In this document: piece by piece, positions 7,627 to 14,366 of the stretch | Position numbering within the stretch: the stretch's first letter is position 1 | Layout of the letters: each line of letters opens with the position of its first letter | DNA from: an uncultured Bacilli bacterium | GTDB lineage: Bacteria > Bacillota_I > Bacilli_A > RF39 > UBA660 | Assembly: GCA_944363995.1 (NCBI GenBank) | Contig: CALVVV010000032.1 | Location: forward strand, 1-14,499 | Reading direction: 5' to 3' | Length of the DNA stretch: 14,499 nt | Program-made: the position numbers and the translations under genes | The notes under the pieces: generated by a model | What the model was told of the DNA's origin: nothing | Seen by the model: only the letters and a program-made list of their open reading frames with translations | Databases searched by the model: none

Positions 7627-7662
7627 AATATATAGTTTTGTTTAAAAAGAAAGGAGGTAAAT

Positions 7663-9303
7663 ATGAGCAAAATTAAAATTTTCGCTTTAGGTGGCTTGAA
7701 TGAAATTGGTAAAAATATGTATATTGTTGATGTTGATAATGAAATATATGTGTTTGAAGCTGGATTAAAATATGCTGATGATAAGATGTTGGGTGTTGAT
7801 TATATTATTCCTAATTATGATTATTTAATTAATAATAAAGAACGTGTTCAAGGAATTTTTTTATCACATGGCCATGATGAACAGATAGGTGCTCTTCCTG
7901 ATATTTTACATGACTTACCTAATTTAAAAATATATGGTTCAAAATTTACTTTAGATTTAGTAAGAGAAGAATTAATACTAGAAAATATAAAAGGTAATTT
8001 AATTGAATTGCAACCTCATAAAAAAGTAAAAGTTGGTAAAAATTATATTTTTCCTATTAATTTATCACATTCAGTTCCTGATAGCTTTGGTTATGTTTTA
8101 TACACCAATGATGGCGCAATTTTTTATACAGGAAATTTTGTTTTTGATCCATCGATGGAAAAAAATTATAAAATGGATATTGGTAAATTAGCTTATGTTG
8201 GCAAGCAAGGAGTTTTATGTTTATTAAGTGAATCTGTATATGCTGATAAAATAGGTTATACTTCTCCTAAACATCGTAGTTATAATTATCTGAAAGAAGT
8301 AATAAATAAACATTCTGGCCGAATTTTAGTTAATATTTTTCAAGGACAATTTTATCGTATGCAAGAATTATTGACAATTGTTAGCGAATTGAATAGAAAA
8401 ATAGTTATATTAGGTAAAGGCTTAGAAAAAAACTTAGTAAAATTTATTAATGATGGTTATATAAATTTTGATAAATCAAGAATTGGTAATATTCATCATT
8501 TAGAGAAAGATTCGATAATTATTGTTTCAGATGAACGTGAAAGACCCTTTTCTAATATGAAAAGAATTGTTCGTAACTATGATAAATTTATAACATTAAA
8601 TGAAGAAGATACTATTATTTTTGCTTCACCAATATATGATGGTATGGAAAAAAGTGCCACGATATTGTTTGATGAAATAGCTAAAAGAGGTTGTAATTTA
8701 ATTACTATGTCAAGTAAGAAATTTTATTCGTTACATGCATCAAGTGAAGATTTAATGTTGATGATAAATTTAATGCAACCTAAGTACTATTTCCCAGTTA
8801 ATGGTGAATATTGTCATCAAGTAGCTAATAGCGAAGTAGCTAAACAAATGGGATTTACAGAAGATAACATTATTTTAAAATTAAATGGTCAAGTAGCAAC
8901 CTTTGTTAATGGAAAATTAACTGATGAAGATAATTCGGTTAAAATAGATGAGATTTTAATTGATGGCAAAACAGTAGGTGATATTGGGGAGTTAGTTATT
9001 AAAGACCGTGAAATGTTAGGAGAAAATGGAATAGTATTAGTAATTGCAATTATTGACAAATTAACCAAAAAAATACTAGCAGGACCAGAAATTGTTACTA
9101 AAGGTTTTGTTTATGTTAAAGATAATATCGATTTAATTAAGGAAGCTCATAAAATGGCTTTAGATATAATTACTAATAATACAAAAGTTTCTTATATTGA
9201 TTACAGTAAAACTAAGAATGAAATTAGAGATAAAATTGGTAAATATTTTTATCAAGAAACTGAATCAAAACCAATAATTTTGATTATGATTCAGGAAGTA
9301 TAA
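7663..9303 (+). CDS. rnjB: RNase J2-like protein (beta-CASP family) with degenerate metal site
   Basis: A beta-CASP metallo-beta-lactamase protein of the RNase J family, 546 aa with all parts present: lactamase core (about 1-200 plus 345-420), beta-CASP insert (about 215-345) and C-terminal domain (about 435-546). RNase J acts in mRNA decay and rRNA maturation. Aligned to Bacillus RNase J1, four metal ligands are replaced. Motif HxHxDH reads HGHDEQ (69-74), so D78 becomes E73 and H79 becomes Q74. TGDF reads TGNF, so D164 becomes N158. PVHGEY reads PVNGEY, so H390 becomes N380. H69, H71, H136 (NLSHSVPDS) and H358 (SLHASSED) remain. Such loss is typical of RNase J2, the partner of catalytic J1, so rnjB is favoured over rnjA. 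In Bacillus rnjB also lies in the miaB region. AAAGGAGG before ATG 7663 supports the start. A J1 gene should exist elsewhere in the genome. Confidence 0.85.
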   Translation: MSKIKIFALGGLNEIGKNMYIVDVDNEIYVFEAGLKYADDKMLGVDYIIPNYDYLINNKERVQGIFLSHGHDEQIGALPDILHDLPNLKIYGSKFTLDLVREELILENIKGNLIELQPHKKVKVGKNYIFPINLSHSVPDSFGYVLYTNDGAIFYTGNFVFDPSMEKNYKMDIGKLAYVGKQGVLCLLSESVYADKIGYTSPKHRSYNYLKEVINKHSGRILVNIFQGQFYRMQELLTIVSELNRKIVILGKGLEKNLVKFINDGYINFDKSRIGNIHHLEKDSIIIVSDERERPFSNMKRIVRNYDKFITLNEEDTIIFASPIYDGMEKSATILFDEIAKRGCNLITMSSKKFYSLHASSEDLMLMINLMQPKYYFPVNGEYCHQVANSEVAKQMGFTEDNIILKLNGQVATFVNGKLTDEDNSVKIDEILIDGKTVGDIGELVIKDREMLGENGIVLVIAIIDKLTKKILAGPEIVTKGFVYVKDNIDLIKEAHKMALDIITNNTKVSYIDYSKTKNEIRDKIGKYFYQETESKPIILIMIQEV

Positions 9304-9326
9304 ATTGTGCATAAGCACAATTTTTT
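9302..9326 (+). terminator. Rho-independent terminator of the RNase J-like gene
   Basis: AAATTGTGC (9302-9310), a 4-base loop ATAA, and GCACAATTT (9315-9323) form a perfect 9-bp stem with T residues to 9326. It starts within the stop codon of the gene. Confidence 0.92.
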
Positions 9327-9328
9327 GC

Positions 9329-9357
9329 TTGAAAAAATTTGACAAATATGTTATTAT
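9329..9357 (+). promoter_or_regulatory. Vegetative promoter of miaB
   Basis: TTGAAA (9329-9334), a 17-base spacer and TATTAT (9352-9357) with TG at 9349-9350, giving the extended -10 TGTTATTAT. A perfect TTGACA at 9339-9344 lies inside the spacer but has no -10 at a workable distance. Confidence 0.7.
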
Positions 9358-9378
9358 CTATGTTTAGGAAGTGGTTCG

Positions 9379-10791
9379 ATGAATATACCTGATTTAAAAA
9401 AAGCAAGGAAAAGAACAAATAATAAAATAGAAACTAAATATTCTTTATATTGTTTAAATGATTTTCAAAAAAAAATAGGATTATCTAAAAAATATTTTGT
9501 TAAAACTTATGGCTGTCAAATGAATGAGCATGATTCTGAAAATATTAAAGCAATATTAGAAGAAATGGGCTATACCCAAACTGCTGATATGGAGAAAGCT
9601 AATTTAATAATTTTAAATACATGTGCGATACGCGAAAATGCGCATAATAAAGTTTTTGGACTATTAGGTAGAATTAAACATATGAAACAAACCAAAGATG
9701 TTGTTGTTGGTTTTGGTGGATGTATGGCTCAAGAAGAGGTCATTGTCAATGAAATTATGAAAAAATATAAATGGATAGATTTTGTTTTTGGAACGCATAA
9801 TATTTATTATATACCTAACTTAATAGAAAAAGCAAAAACTAAACAAGAAATAGAAGTTTATTCAGTTGAAGGCGATGTGATTGAAAATATTCCAGTCAAA
9901 AGGGATAGTAAATATAAAGCTTGGGTCAATATAATGTATGGTTGTGATAAATTTTGTACTTATTGCATTGTCCCTTATACTAGGGGTAAACAAAGAAGTC
10001 GATTACCAAAAAATATTATTGCTGAAGTAAATAATTTAGTGATGAGTGGTTATAAAGAAGTAACTTTATTAGGACAAAATGTTAATGCCTATGGCAAAGA
10101 TTTAGATATTAATTACACAATGTCTAATTTATTAGAAGATATTGCTAAAACAGGAATAGAACGGATTAGATTTGTAACTAGTCATCCTTGGGATTTTAAT
10201 GATAATATGATTGATACTATTAGTAAATATAAAAATATTATGCCTTATATTCATTTACCCTTACAATCTGGTTCAAGCAAAATCTTAAAATTAATGGGAA
10301 GACGTTATACTAAAGAACAATATATAGAATTATTTGATAAATTAAAAAAGAAAATACCTAATGTTGCTATAACAACTGACATAATAGTGGGATTTCCTAA
10401 TGAAACAGACGAAGATTTCCAAGATACTTTAGATGTGGTTAATAAATGTAAATTTGATGGTGCTTTTACTTTTGTTTTTTCGCCAAGAATTGGTACTCCA
10501 GCTTGTAAAATGATAGATACGATTGATTTAAAAAAGAAAGAAGAAAGACTACAAATTTTAAACAACTTAGTAAATCAATATTCAAAAGAGAATAATGATA
10601 AGTATTTAAATAAAGTAGTGTCTGTTTTATTAGAAGATTATAGTAGCAAAAATAGTAGTTATTTAAAAGGTTATACTGATACTATGAAATTAGTAAATGT
10701 TAAAGCTGACAAAAAATATTTGGGACAAATTGTTGATGTTAAAATTACTTCTGTAAAAACATGGAGTATGGATGGTGAAATTATAAATTAA
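9379..10791 (+). CDS. miaB: tRNA-2-methylthio-N6-dimethylallyladenosine synthase MiaB
   Basis: A radical SAM methylthiotransferase that adds the 2-methylthio group to i6A37 of tRNAs reading UNN codons. At 470 aa it is full length and has all three domains. The N-terminal UPF0004 domain has its auxiliary cluster ligands C46 (KTYGCQMNEHDSE), C82 (NTCAIRENA) and C115 (GGCMAQEE). The radical SAM core has C189, C193 and C196 in MYGCDKFCTYCIVPYTRG, then LLGQNVNAYG, RFVTSHPWDF and HLPLQSGSSKILKLMGRRYT. The C-terminal TRAM domain covers about 405-468 (KVVSVLLEDYS, GQIVDVKITSV). NEHDSE and the Asn-containing LLGQNVNAYG favour MiaB over MtaB or RimO. The start follows AGGAAGTGG (9366-9374), slightly off consensus. 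The gene probably shares a transcript with the next one. Confidence 0.96.
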   Translation: MNIPDLKKARKRTNNKIETKYSLYCLNDFQKKIGLSKKYFVKTYGCQMNEHDSENIKAILEEMGYTQTADMEKANLIILNTCAIRENAHNKVFGLLGRIKHMKQTKDVVVGFGGCMAQEEVIVNEIMKKYKWIDFVFGTHNIYYIPNLIEKAKTKQEIEVYSVEGDVIENIPVKRDSKYKAWVNIMYGCDKFCTYCIVPYTRGKQRSRLPKNIIAEVNNLVMSGYKEVTLLGQNVNAYGKDLDINYTMSNLLEDIAKTGIERIRFVTSHPWDFNDNMIDTISKYKNIMPYIHLPLQSGSSKILKLMGRRYTKEQYIELFDKLKKKIPNVAITTDIIVGFPNETDEDFQDTLDVVNKCKFDGAFTFVFSPRIGTPACKMIDTIDLKKKEERLQILNNLVNQYSKENNDKYLNKVVSVLLEDYSSKNSSYLKGYTDTMKLVNVKADKKYLGQIVDVKITSVKTWSMDGEIIN

Positions 10792-10816
10792 AATATAATA
10801 AATTAAGGAGGTAAAT

Positions 10817-11326
10817 ATGAAAATAATTGATAAAGATTGTGTTTATGTTCAAAAAAAAGATTTGCTTTTTTTATATAAAATGACTTTTTTTGTTCCTTCT
10901 TCAATTTTTATAAAAATATTTAAAAATAGTTTTAAAATAGATGATAATACGAAAAATGATTTTATTAAAATTGATGAACCAGAACAAATAGAATTTATAA
11001 AAAAAATAGATTGGGTTATTGATTATAATGAGATTAAAGATAAATCTTTAGAAGAAGTATTAAATTTATGTCAAAATGTGGCATTAGAAAGAAATGAGCT
11101 TGCCTCAAGATTTGATTTTGTATCAGAGGAAGAATGTGAGTATATTGATAATCAGTGCGAAATATTAGATTATAAAATATACTCCTTAAGAGAAATTTTA
11201 TGGTTTAAGCAAGGACATGTTCATATAAATTTACCGCAAGGAATTGAATATCCTGAAAGTTATAAGAAAAATCAAAATGGTGTTAAAAAATTAATAAAAT
11301 CACTATTTAAAAAAAATAATAATTAA
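10817..11326 (+). CDS. Hypothetical protein, 169 aa, downstream of miaB
   Basis: I do not recognise this protein. AAGGAGG (10805-10811) gives a firm start at ATG 10817, 25 bases behind miaB and without a terminator between them, so the two are likely co-transcribed. It begins with a short hydrophobic stretch (about 17-36: LLFLYKMTFFVPSSIFIKIF) too interrupted to be a convincing membrane helix. An acidic helical middle follows (about 70-130: DKSLEEVLNLCQNVALERNE, SEEECEYIDNQCEI), then a basic tail (KKLIKSLFKKNNN). Its base and codon use match the housekeeping genes, and it has a terminator, so it looks like a real resident gene rather than part of the decaying region to its right. Function unknown. 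Confidence 0.8.
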   Translation: MKIIDKDCVYVQKKDLLFLYKMTFFVPSSIFIKIFKNSFKIDDNTKNDFIKIDEPEQIEFIKKIDWVIDYNEIKDKSLEEVLNLCQNVALERNELASRFDFVSEEECEYIDNQCEILDYKIYSLREILWFKQGHVHINLPQGIEYPESYKKNQNGVKKLIKSLFKKNNN

Positions 11327-11338
11327 ATAAATTTAAAT

Positions 11339-11362
11339 GTAGAAATAAAATTCTACTTTTTT
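11339..11362 (+). terminator. Terminator closing the miaB unit
   Basis: GTAGAA (11339-11344) pairs with TTCTAC (11351-11356) across a 6-base loop, followed by six T (11357-11362). It marks the right border of the well-ordered housekeeping segment. Confidence 0.82.
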
Positions 11363-11558
11363 AAAACAATAGTAAAGAGTGATTGCATAATTAGACTCAT
11401 TAAAATTAAGTATAGTAATAAATAAAAAAATTAACGCCAAAAATAGATGAAAATTAAAAAAATTAATTGTTATATTAGTAAAAATTTAAAAAAATACTAC
11501 TTTTATAATATTAGTGTTATATTTACGGATTTTAAATTAATAGGAAAGATAGATAATA
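11363..11558 (+). other. AT-rich spacer at the border of the accessory region; no gene recognised
   Basis: This is 196 bases of very AT-rich sequence without a plausible reading frame. Two copies of an extended -10-like TGTTATATT occur, at 11468-11476 and 11515-11523. The missing N-terminal half of the KilA-N protein and the rest of the deoxyribosyltransferase-like protein are not found here. Confidence 0.4.
11515..11523 (+). promoter_or_regulatory. Candidate extended -10 element upstream of the chimeric pseudogene
   Basis: TGTTATATT has the same TGTTAT core as the four stronger promoters in this window and lies 35 bases before ATG 11559. The 17-base-spaced -35 position (TACTAC, 11495-11500) is poor. 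A second copy at 11468-11476 has a slightly better upstream ATGAAA. This is tentative. Confidence 0.3.
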
Positions 11559-12167
11559 ATGGTAAAATATGATTTTTTAATTGCAGGAAGAGCAAGAAAT
11601 AAATAGAATATACTAAAAATATGTGATATTTTTGATAAGTATAATATAAAATATTATTGTTTTTTAAAAAATGAAGATAACTGGGGATATGGTAATAAAA
11701 ATCAAACAACAGAGGAAAAACAAAAAGAATTTGAAAGATTAAAACAATTAGAAAATCAAAATAGAGAATGGGATATAAAAAGAATACTAACAAAAAATAA
11801 TTATTTAATATATACTGATGCGATTAAAAACTATATATTACCTGATAGTAATTATTATAAAAATAAAGAATGGTTAAAATATGCAGAAGAAGCTGATATT
11901 TTGAATGTTGCTTTATTTAATACAACTACTAAAGAATGGAGAAAACTAAATCCAGTTTTAGCTAAAACTTCTAATATAAGAGATTATGCAACTATAAATG
12001 AATTAACTGTTTTATCTAATTTGGAATCACATAATGCCGAATTAATAAAAGAAGGAAAAAGTAAAGAACAAAGATTCGAGTTATTAAGTGCAATTGCTAG
12101 ATATCAATTAGAAATACTAAATAATGCTGAAAATATAAAATTATTAGGAGATAAAATTGATAAATAA
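11559..12167 (+). pseudogene. Chimeric pseudogene: deoxyribosyltransferase-like N-terminus joined to KilA-N protein C-terminus
   Basis: ATG 11559 opens a frame reading KYDFLIAGRARNK, then a TAG stop (11604-11606), then NILKICDIFDKYNIKYYCFL. This is the N-terminus of a small nucleoside 2-deoxyribosyltransferase-like protein, in which the stop replaces a Glu expected from RNKEN. After about 60 codons, at EFERLK (11727-11744), the same open frame switches to the C-terminal part of KilA-N-domain proteins: TDAIKNYILP, EADILNVALFNTTTKEWRKLNP, NIRDYATINELTVLSNLESHNAELI. The catalytic remainder of the first protein and the DNA-binding KilA-N domain of the second are both missing. From 11607 to the stop at 12165-12167 the frame is open, but it contains no ATG before the KilA-N part; TTG 11901 is the only plausible internal start. 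A rearranged, non-functional remnant is most likely. Family assignments are from memory of family sequences. Confidence 0.72.
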
Positions 12168-12188
12168 TATAAGGGGTGCTTAAAAAAT

Positions 12189-12299
12189 ATGAATATAACA
12201 GAAAATGAATCCATATTTTGCCAAGCATTAGCGACTACATCTTTAATGGTGGAATTAAATAATAATGAATTTTTAAAAATTGAATACAATAGATGGTGA
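12189..12299 (+). CDS. Small orphan ORF, 36 aa, possibly a gene fragment
   Basis: ATG 12189 follows a ribosome-site-like GGGGTG at about 12173-12178 and opens a 36-codon frame beginning MNITENESIFCQALATTSLM and ending EYNRW, then TGA. I do not recognise it. It may be the first part of a longer gene cut off by the junction with the acetyltransferase remnant, whose frame starts before this one ends. It could also be chance coding. Confidence 0.3.
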   Translation: MNITENESIFCQALATTSLMVELNNNEFLKIEYNRW

Positions 12300-12606
12300 T
12301 AATTTTATTGGTAGAATTAGTATCAGGATAAAATTAACACCAGAACTTTTAAAATATGGTGGAAATATAAGCTATGCTATCCATCCAAAATATTGGAAAA
12401 TGGGATATGGGACAAATGCTTTAAATTTAGGATTGAAAAAAGCGGTTGAAATAGGCTTAAATGATAAAGTATTAATTACTTGTGATGATGATAATATAGG
12501 ATCATATAGAATTATTGAAAAATGTGGTGGCATTTTAGAAAATAAAGTGATTAATACAGATGGTGAAGAAGAATTTCTGACAAGACGTTATTGGATTAAA
12601 TTATGA
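12280..12606 (+). pseudogene. GNAT-family N-acetyltransferase, N-terminally truncated
   Basis: The readable frame (about 108 codons) holds the second half of a GNAT acetyltransferase. It has GDNFIGRISIRIKL (strands before motif A), then SYAIHPKYWKMGYGTNALNL with the acetyl-CoA loop pattern GxG at G42 and G44. VLITCDDDNIGSYRIIEKCGG follows (motif B), and it ends in TRRYWIKL. Relatives are about 165-175 aa, so roughly the first 60 residues are missing. A TAA at 12274-12276 closes this frame upstream, and TTG 12280 has no ribosome site. Without the N-terminal strand and helices that form the acceptor side, the product is unlikely to work. The acceptor substrate is unknown. Confidence 0.75.
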
Positions 12607-12663
12607 AAAGTAATATGATTGATATATCGTGTATTATTTTTAGAATCATGTGTTTTTAATTGT

Positions 12664-12686
12664 TTATCAATGTTAATTTTTGATAA
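12664..12686. repeat. Short inverted repeat upstream of the RhuM gene
   Basis: TTATCAA (12664-12670) and TTGATAA (12680-12686) form a 7-bp inverted repeat with a 9-base loop. No T-run follows on either strand, so it is not a typical terminator. It could be an operator in front of the RhuM gene, or chance in AT-rich DNA. Confidence 0.3.
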
Positions 12687-12751
12687 GGGTAAAAAAGATG
12701 GTAATTACGACTAATGTAAAACCTATAATTCAAATAAAGGAGATGACAAAA

Positions 12752-13774
12752 TTGGCAAATAATTTAATTGTTAGAAGTAGTAGTGCAGAGTTTCTAATTT
12801 TTGAAAGGCAAACACAGGATAAAGGTATACAAGTAAGATTTGAAAATGGAGATTTATGGTTAACTCAAAAAGCTATGAGTGAATTGTATAATTGCACAAC
12901 AGACAATATTTCATTACATTTAAAGAATATTTATAGTGATTATGAACTCGATAAAGAATCAACTACCGAGGATTTCTCGATAGTTCAAAAAGAGGGCAAT
13001 AGAGAAGTAAAAAGAAGTATTAAATATTATAATTTAGATGCAGTTATTTCTGTTGGATATAGAGTTAACTCTGATAGAGCAGTACAATTTAGAAGATGGG
13101 CAACTAATATATTAAAAGAATTTTCCAAAAAAGGGTATATAATTGATAAAAAAAGAATGGAAAATGGAACTTTTTTTGATGAAGACTATTATAATTCTTT
13201 ACTTGCCGAAATTAGAGAAATTAGATTATCCGAAAGAAGATTTTATCAAAAAATAACAGATATATATGCTACAAGTATTGATTATGATAGAAAATCTTCT
13301 GTAACAGTAAAGTTTTTCAAAAAAGTGCAAAATAAAATGCATTATGCAGTATCTCACAAAACTGCATCTGAGATAATCTATGATAGAGTTGATAGCGAAA
13401 AAGAACATATGGGGTTAACAAGTTGGAAAAATTCTCCAAATGGTAAAATACTTGAAACAGATGTTGTACTTGCTAAAAATTATTTATCAAAAGAAGAATT
13501 AGAACAATTAGAATTAATTGTTTCTGCTTTTCTAGATTTAGCAGAAGCAAGAGCAAAAAGAAATATTCCTATGACAATGGAAGATTGGGCAACAAGAATT
13601 GATAAATATCTGTTAGCAGATGATAGGGATATATTAAAAGATGCAGGAAAAATATCACATGAAATCGCTTTTGATAAAGCATTAACAGAATTTGAAAAGT
13701 ATAGAATAAAACAGGATAAAATATATAAATCAGATTTTGATTTATTAATAGAAGAAAGTATAAATGGTGATTAG
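12752..13774 (+). CDS. RhuM-family protein, intact
   Basis: A member of the RhuM family, named after a gene on Salmonella pathogenicity island 3; its biochemical role is not established. The start is TTG 12752: AAAGGAG (12736-12742) lies nine bases upstream but directly abuts ATG 12743, and relatives begin like NNLIVRNSTAEFLIF. This gives 340 aa, a normal length. An N-terminal helix-turn-helix-like part has LWLTQKAMSELYNCTTDNIS (about 35-54). A central conserved section has KYYNLDAVISVGYRVNSDRAVQFRRWA. The C-terminal half has EIRLSERRFYQKITDIYATSIDYD, FFKKVQNKMHYAVSHKTASEIIYDR, DSEKEHMGLTSW and IPMTMEDWATRID. The frame has no stops or shifts, unlike every other recognisable gene to its left and right. 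In many genomes such genes sit near restriction-modification or other defence genes; none is visible here. The TAG stop directly abuts the ATG of the Nudix remnant, indicating a former operon. Confidence 0.88.
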   Translation: MANNLIVRSSSAEFLIFERQTQDKGIQVRFENGDLWLTQKAMSELYNCTTDNISLHLKNIYSDYELDKESTTEDFSIVQKEGNREVKRSIKYYNLDAVISVGYRVNSDRAVQFRRWATNILKEFSKKGYIIDKKRMENGTFFDEDYYNSLLAEIREIRLSERRFYQKITDIYATSIDYDRKSSVTVKFFKKVQNKMHYAVSHKTASEIIYDRVDSEKEHMGLTSWKNSPNGKILETDVVLAKNYLSKEELEQLELIVSAFLDLAEARAKRNIPMTMEDWATRIDKYLLADDRDILKDAGKISHEIAFDKALTEFEKYRIKQDKIYKSDFDLLIEESINGD

Positions 13775-14257
13775 ATGGCAAACTTTACGTAGTTTAAAAT
13801 AATGTTTCAGATAACTTACTAGTAAAGCAGGTATATGGAATTGTTTTTTAAGATGATGGAAGAGTTCTTTTAAAAATAGAAGATAATAAATATAAATTAA
13901 CTGGTGGAAAACCTAAAAAATAATGAAACGTTTGAATAGATTTTGAAAAGAGAATATATGTAAGAATTAAATGCCGGATTAGTTGAATATTATTATCTTG
14001 GATATCTGTTAGTAGAAGAAGATAATGAAAAATATACTTAAGTAATAATGGTTGCAAAAATAAAGAGAATTAATGATAAAAGTGCTGATATAGATATAGG
14101 TAAAATGTATGATAGAAAATTAGTTAATGAAAATAATGTAAAAAAATATTTAAGATATAATGATGAAATAGGAAATTTAATGATAGATGATGCTATATAT
14201 ATGGCACAGAAAAAATATGAATTTTCTAAATCAAATATGAATGTAGATATAATATAA
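13775..14257 (+). pseudogene. Nudix hydrolase pseudogene
   Basis: Piecing three frames together recovers a complete Nudix protein of about 160 aa: MANFT, NVSDNLLVKQVYGIVF, DDGRVLLKIEDNKYKLTGGKP, NNETFE, ILKREY, EELNAGL, YYYLGYLLVEEDNEKYT, then an open C-terminal part from 14042 to 14257. The Nudix box G-x5-E-x7-R-E-x2-E-E reads GGKPKNNETFE, ILKREY, EEL, broken by stops. The lesions are TAG 13790, a shift near 13799, TAA 13849, a shift near 13920 in an A-run, TAG 13937, TAA 13961 and TAA 14039. Family relatives suggest these replaced Trp, Gln, Glu, Glu and Gln codons. The family hydrolyses nucleoside diphosphate derivatives; the substrate is unknown. Its ATG abuts the RhuM stop. The gene is certainly non-functional as a whole. 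ATG 14048 could start only a 69-aa C-terminal piece. Confidence 0.9.
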
Positions 14258-14270
14258 AAAAGAAGGTGAA

Positions 14271-14366
14271 ATGATGAGTAAAGAAAAACAAGAAAGTTTT
14301 ACATTAGTCGGAATTAACTGCTTGATACCGATTTATTTAACCTCTCTGAGAAACATTTGTAAATAA
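14271..14366 (+). CDS. Short ORF, 31 aa, unrecognised, probably a truncated gene start
   Basis: ATG 14271 (or 14274) has a good ribosome site, GAAGGTG (14262-14268), and opens MMSKEKQESFTLVGINCLIP, ending at TAA 14364-14366. The quality of the ribosome site suggests a former gene start. After about 14330 the sequence no longer looks like the same gene: composition rises locally (21 of 60 bases are G or C in 14341-14400) and all plus frames close quickly. I recognise no family. Confidence 0.35.
   Translation: MMSKEKQESFTLVGINCLIPIYLTSLRNICK

Noticed and set aside
7663..9303. Calling this a standard catalytic RNase J1
   Set aside because: Four metal ligands are replaced at aligned positions, so a J2-like assignment is safer.
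9339..9344. Perfect TTGACA as the -35 of miaB
   Set aside because: No -10 lies 16-18 bases downstream. TTGAAA 9329-9334 has the correct spacing to the extended -10.
11503..11793. Minus-strand open frame of about 96 codons rich in Phe, Leu and Tyr
   Set aside because: It is antisense to the chimeric pseudogene, whose plus-strand frame matches known families. The composition is what the complement of AT-rich coding DNA gives.
12724..12729. TATAAT as the -10 of the RhuM gene
   Set aside because: Initiation would fall on the ribosome site, and no -35 is found at the right distance.
12680..12751. Longer RhuM reading starting at TTG 12680 or ATG 12698
   Set aside because: The extra residues do not match the family start, and the strong ribosome site at 12736-12742 fits TTG 12752.
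13775..14257. Stop codon reassignment (TAG or TAA read as Gln or Glu) to explain the in-frame stops
   Set aside because: Two frameshifts accompany the stops, and the intact genes use TAA, TAG and TGA only as terminators. Ordinary decay explains it.
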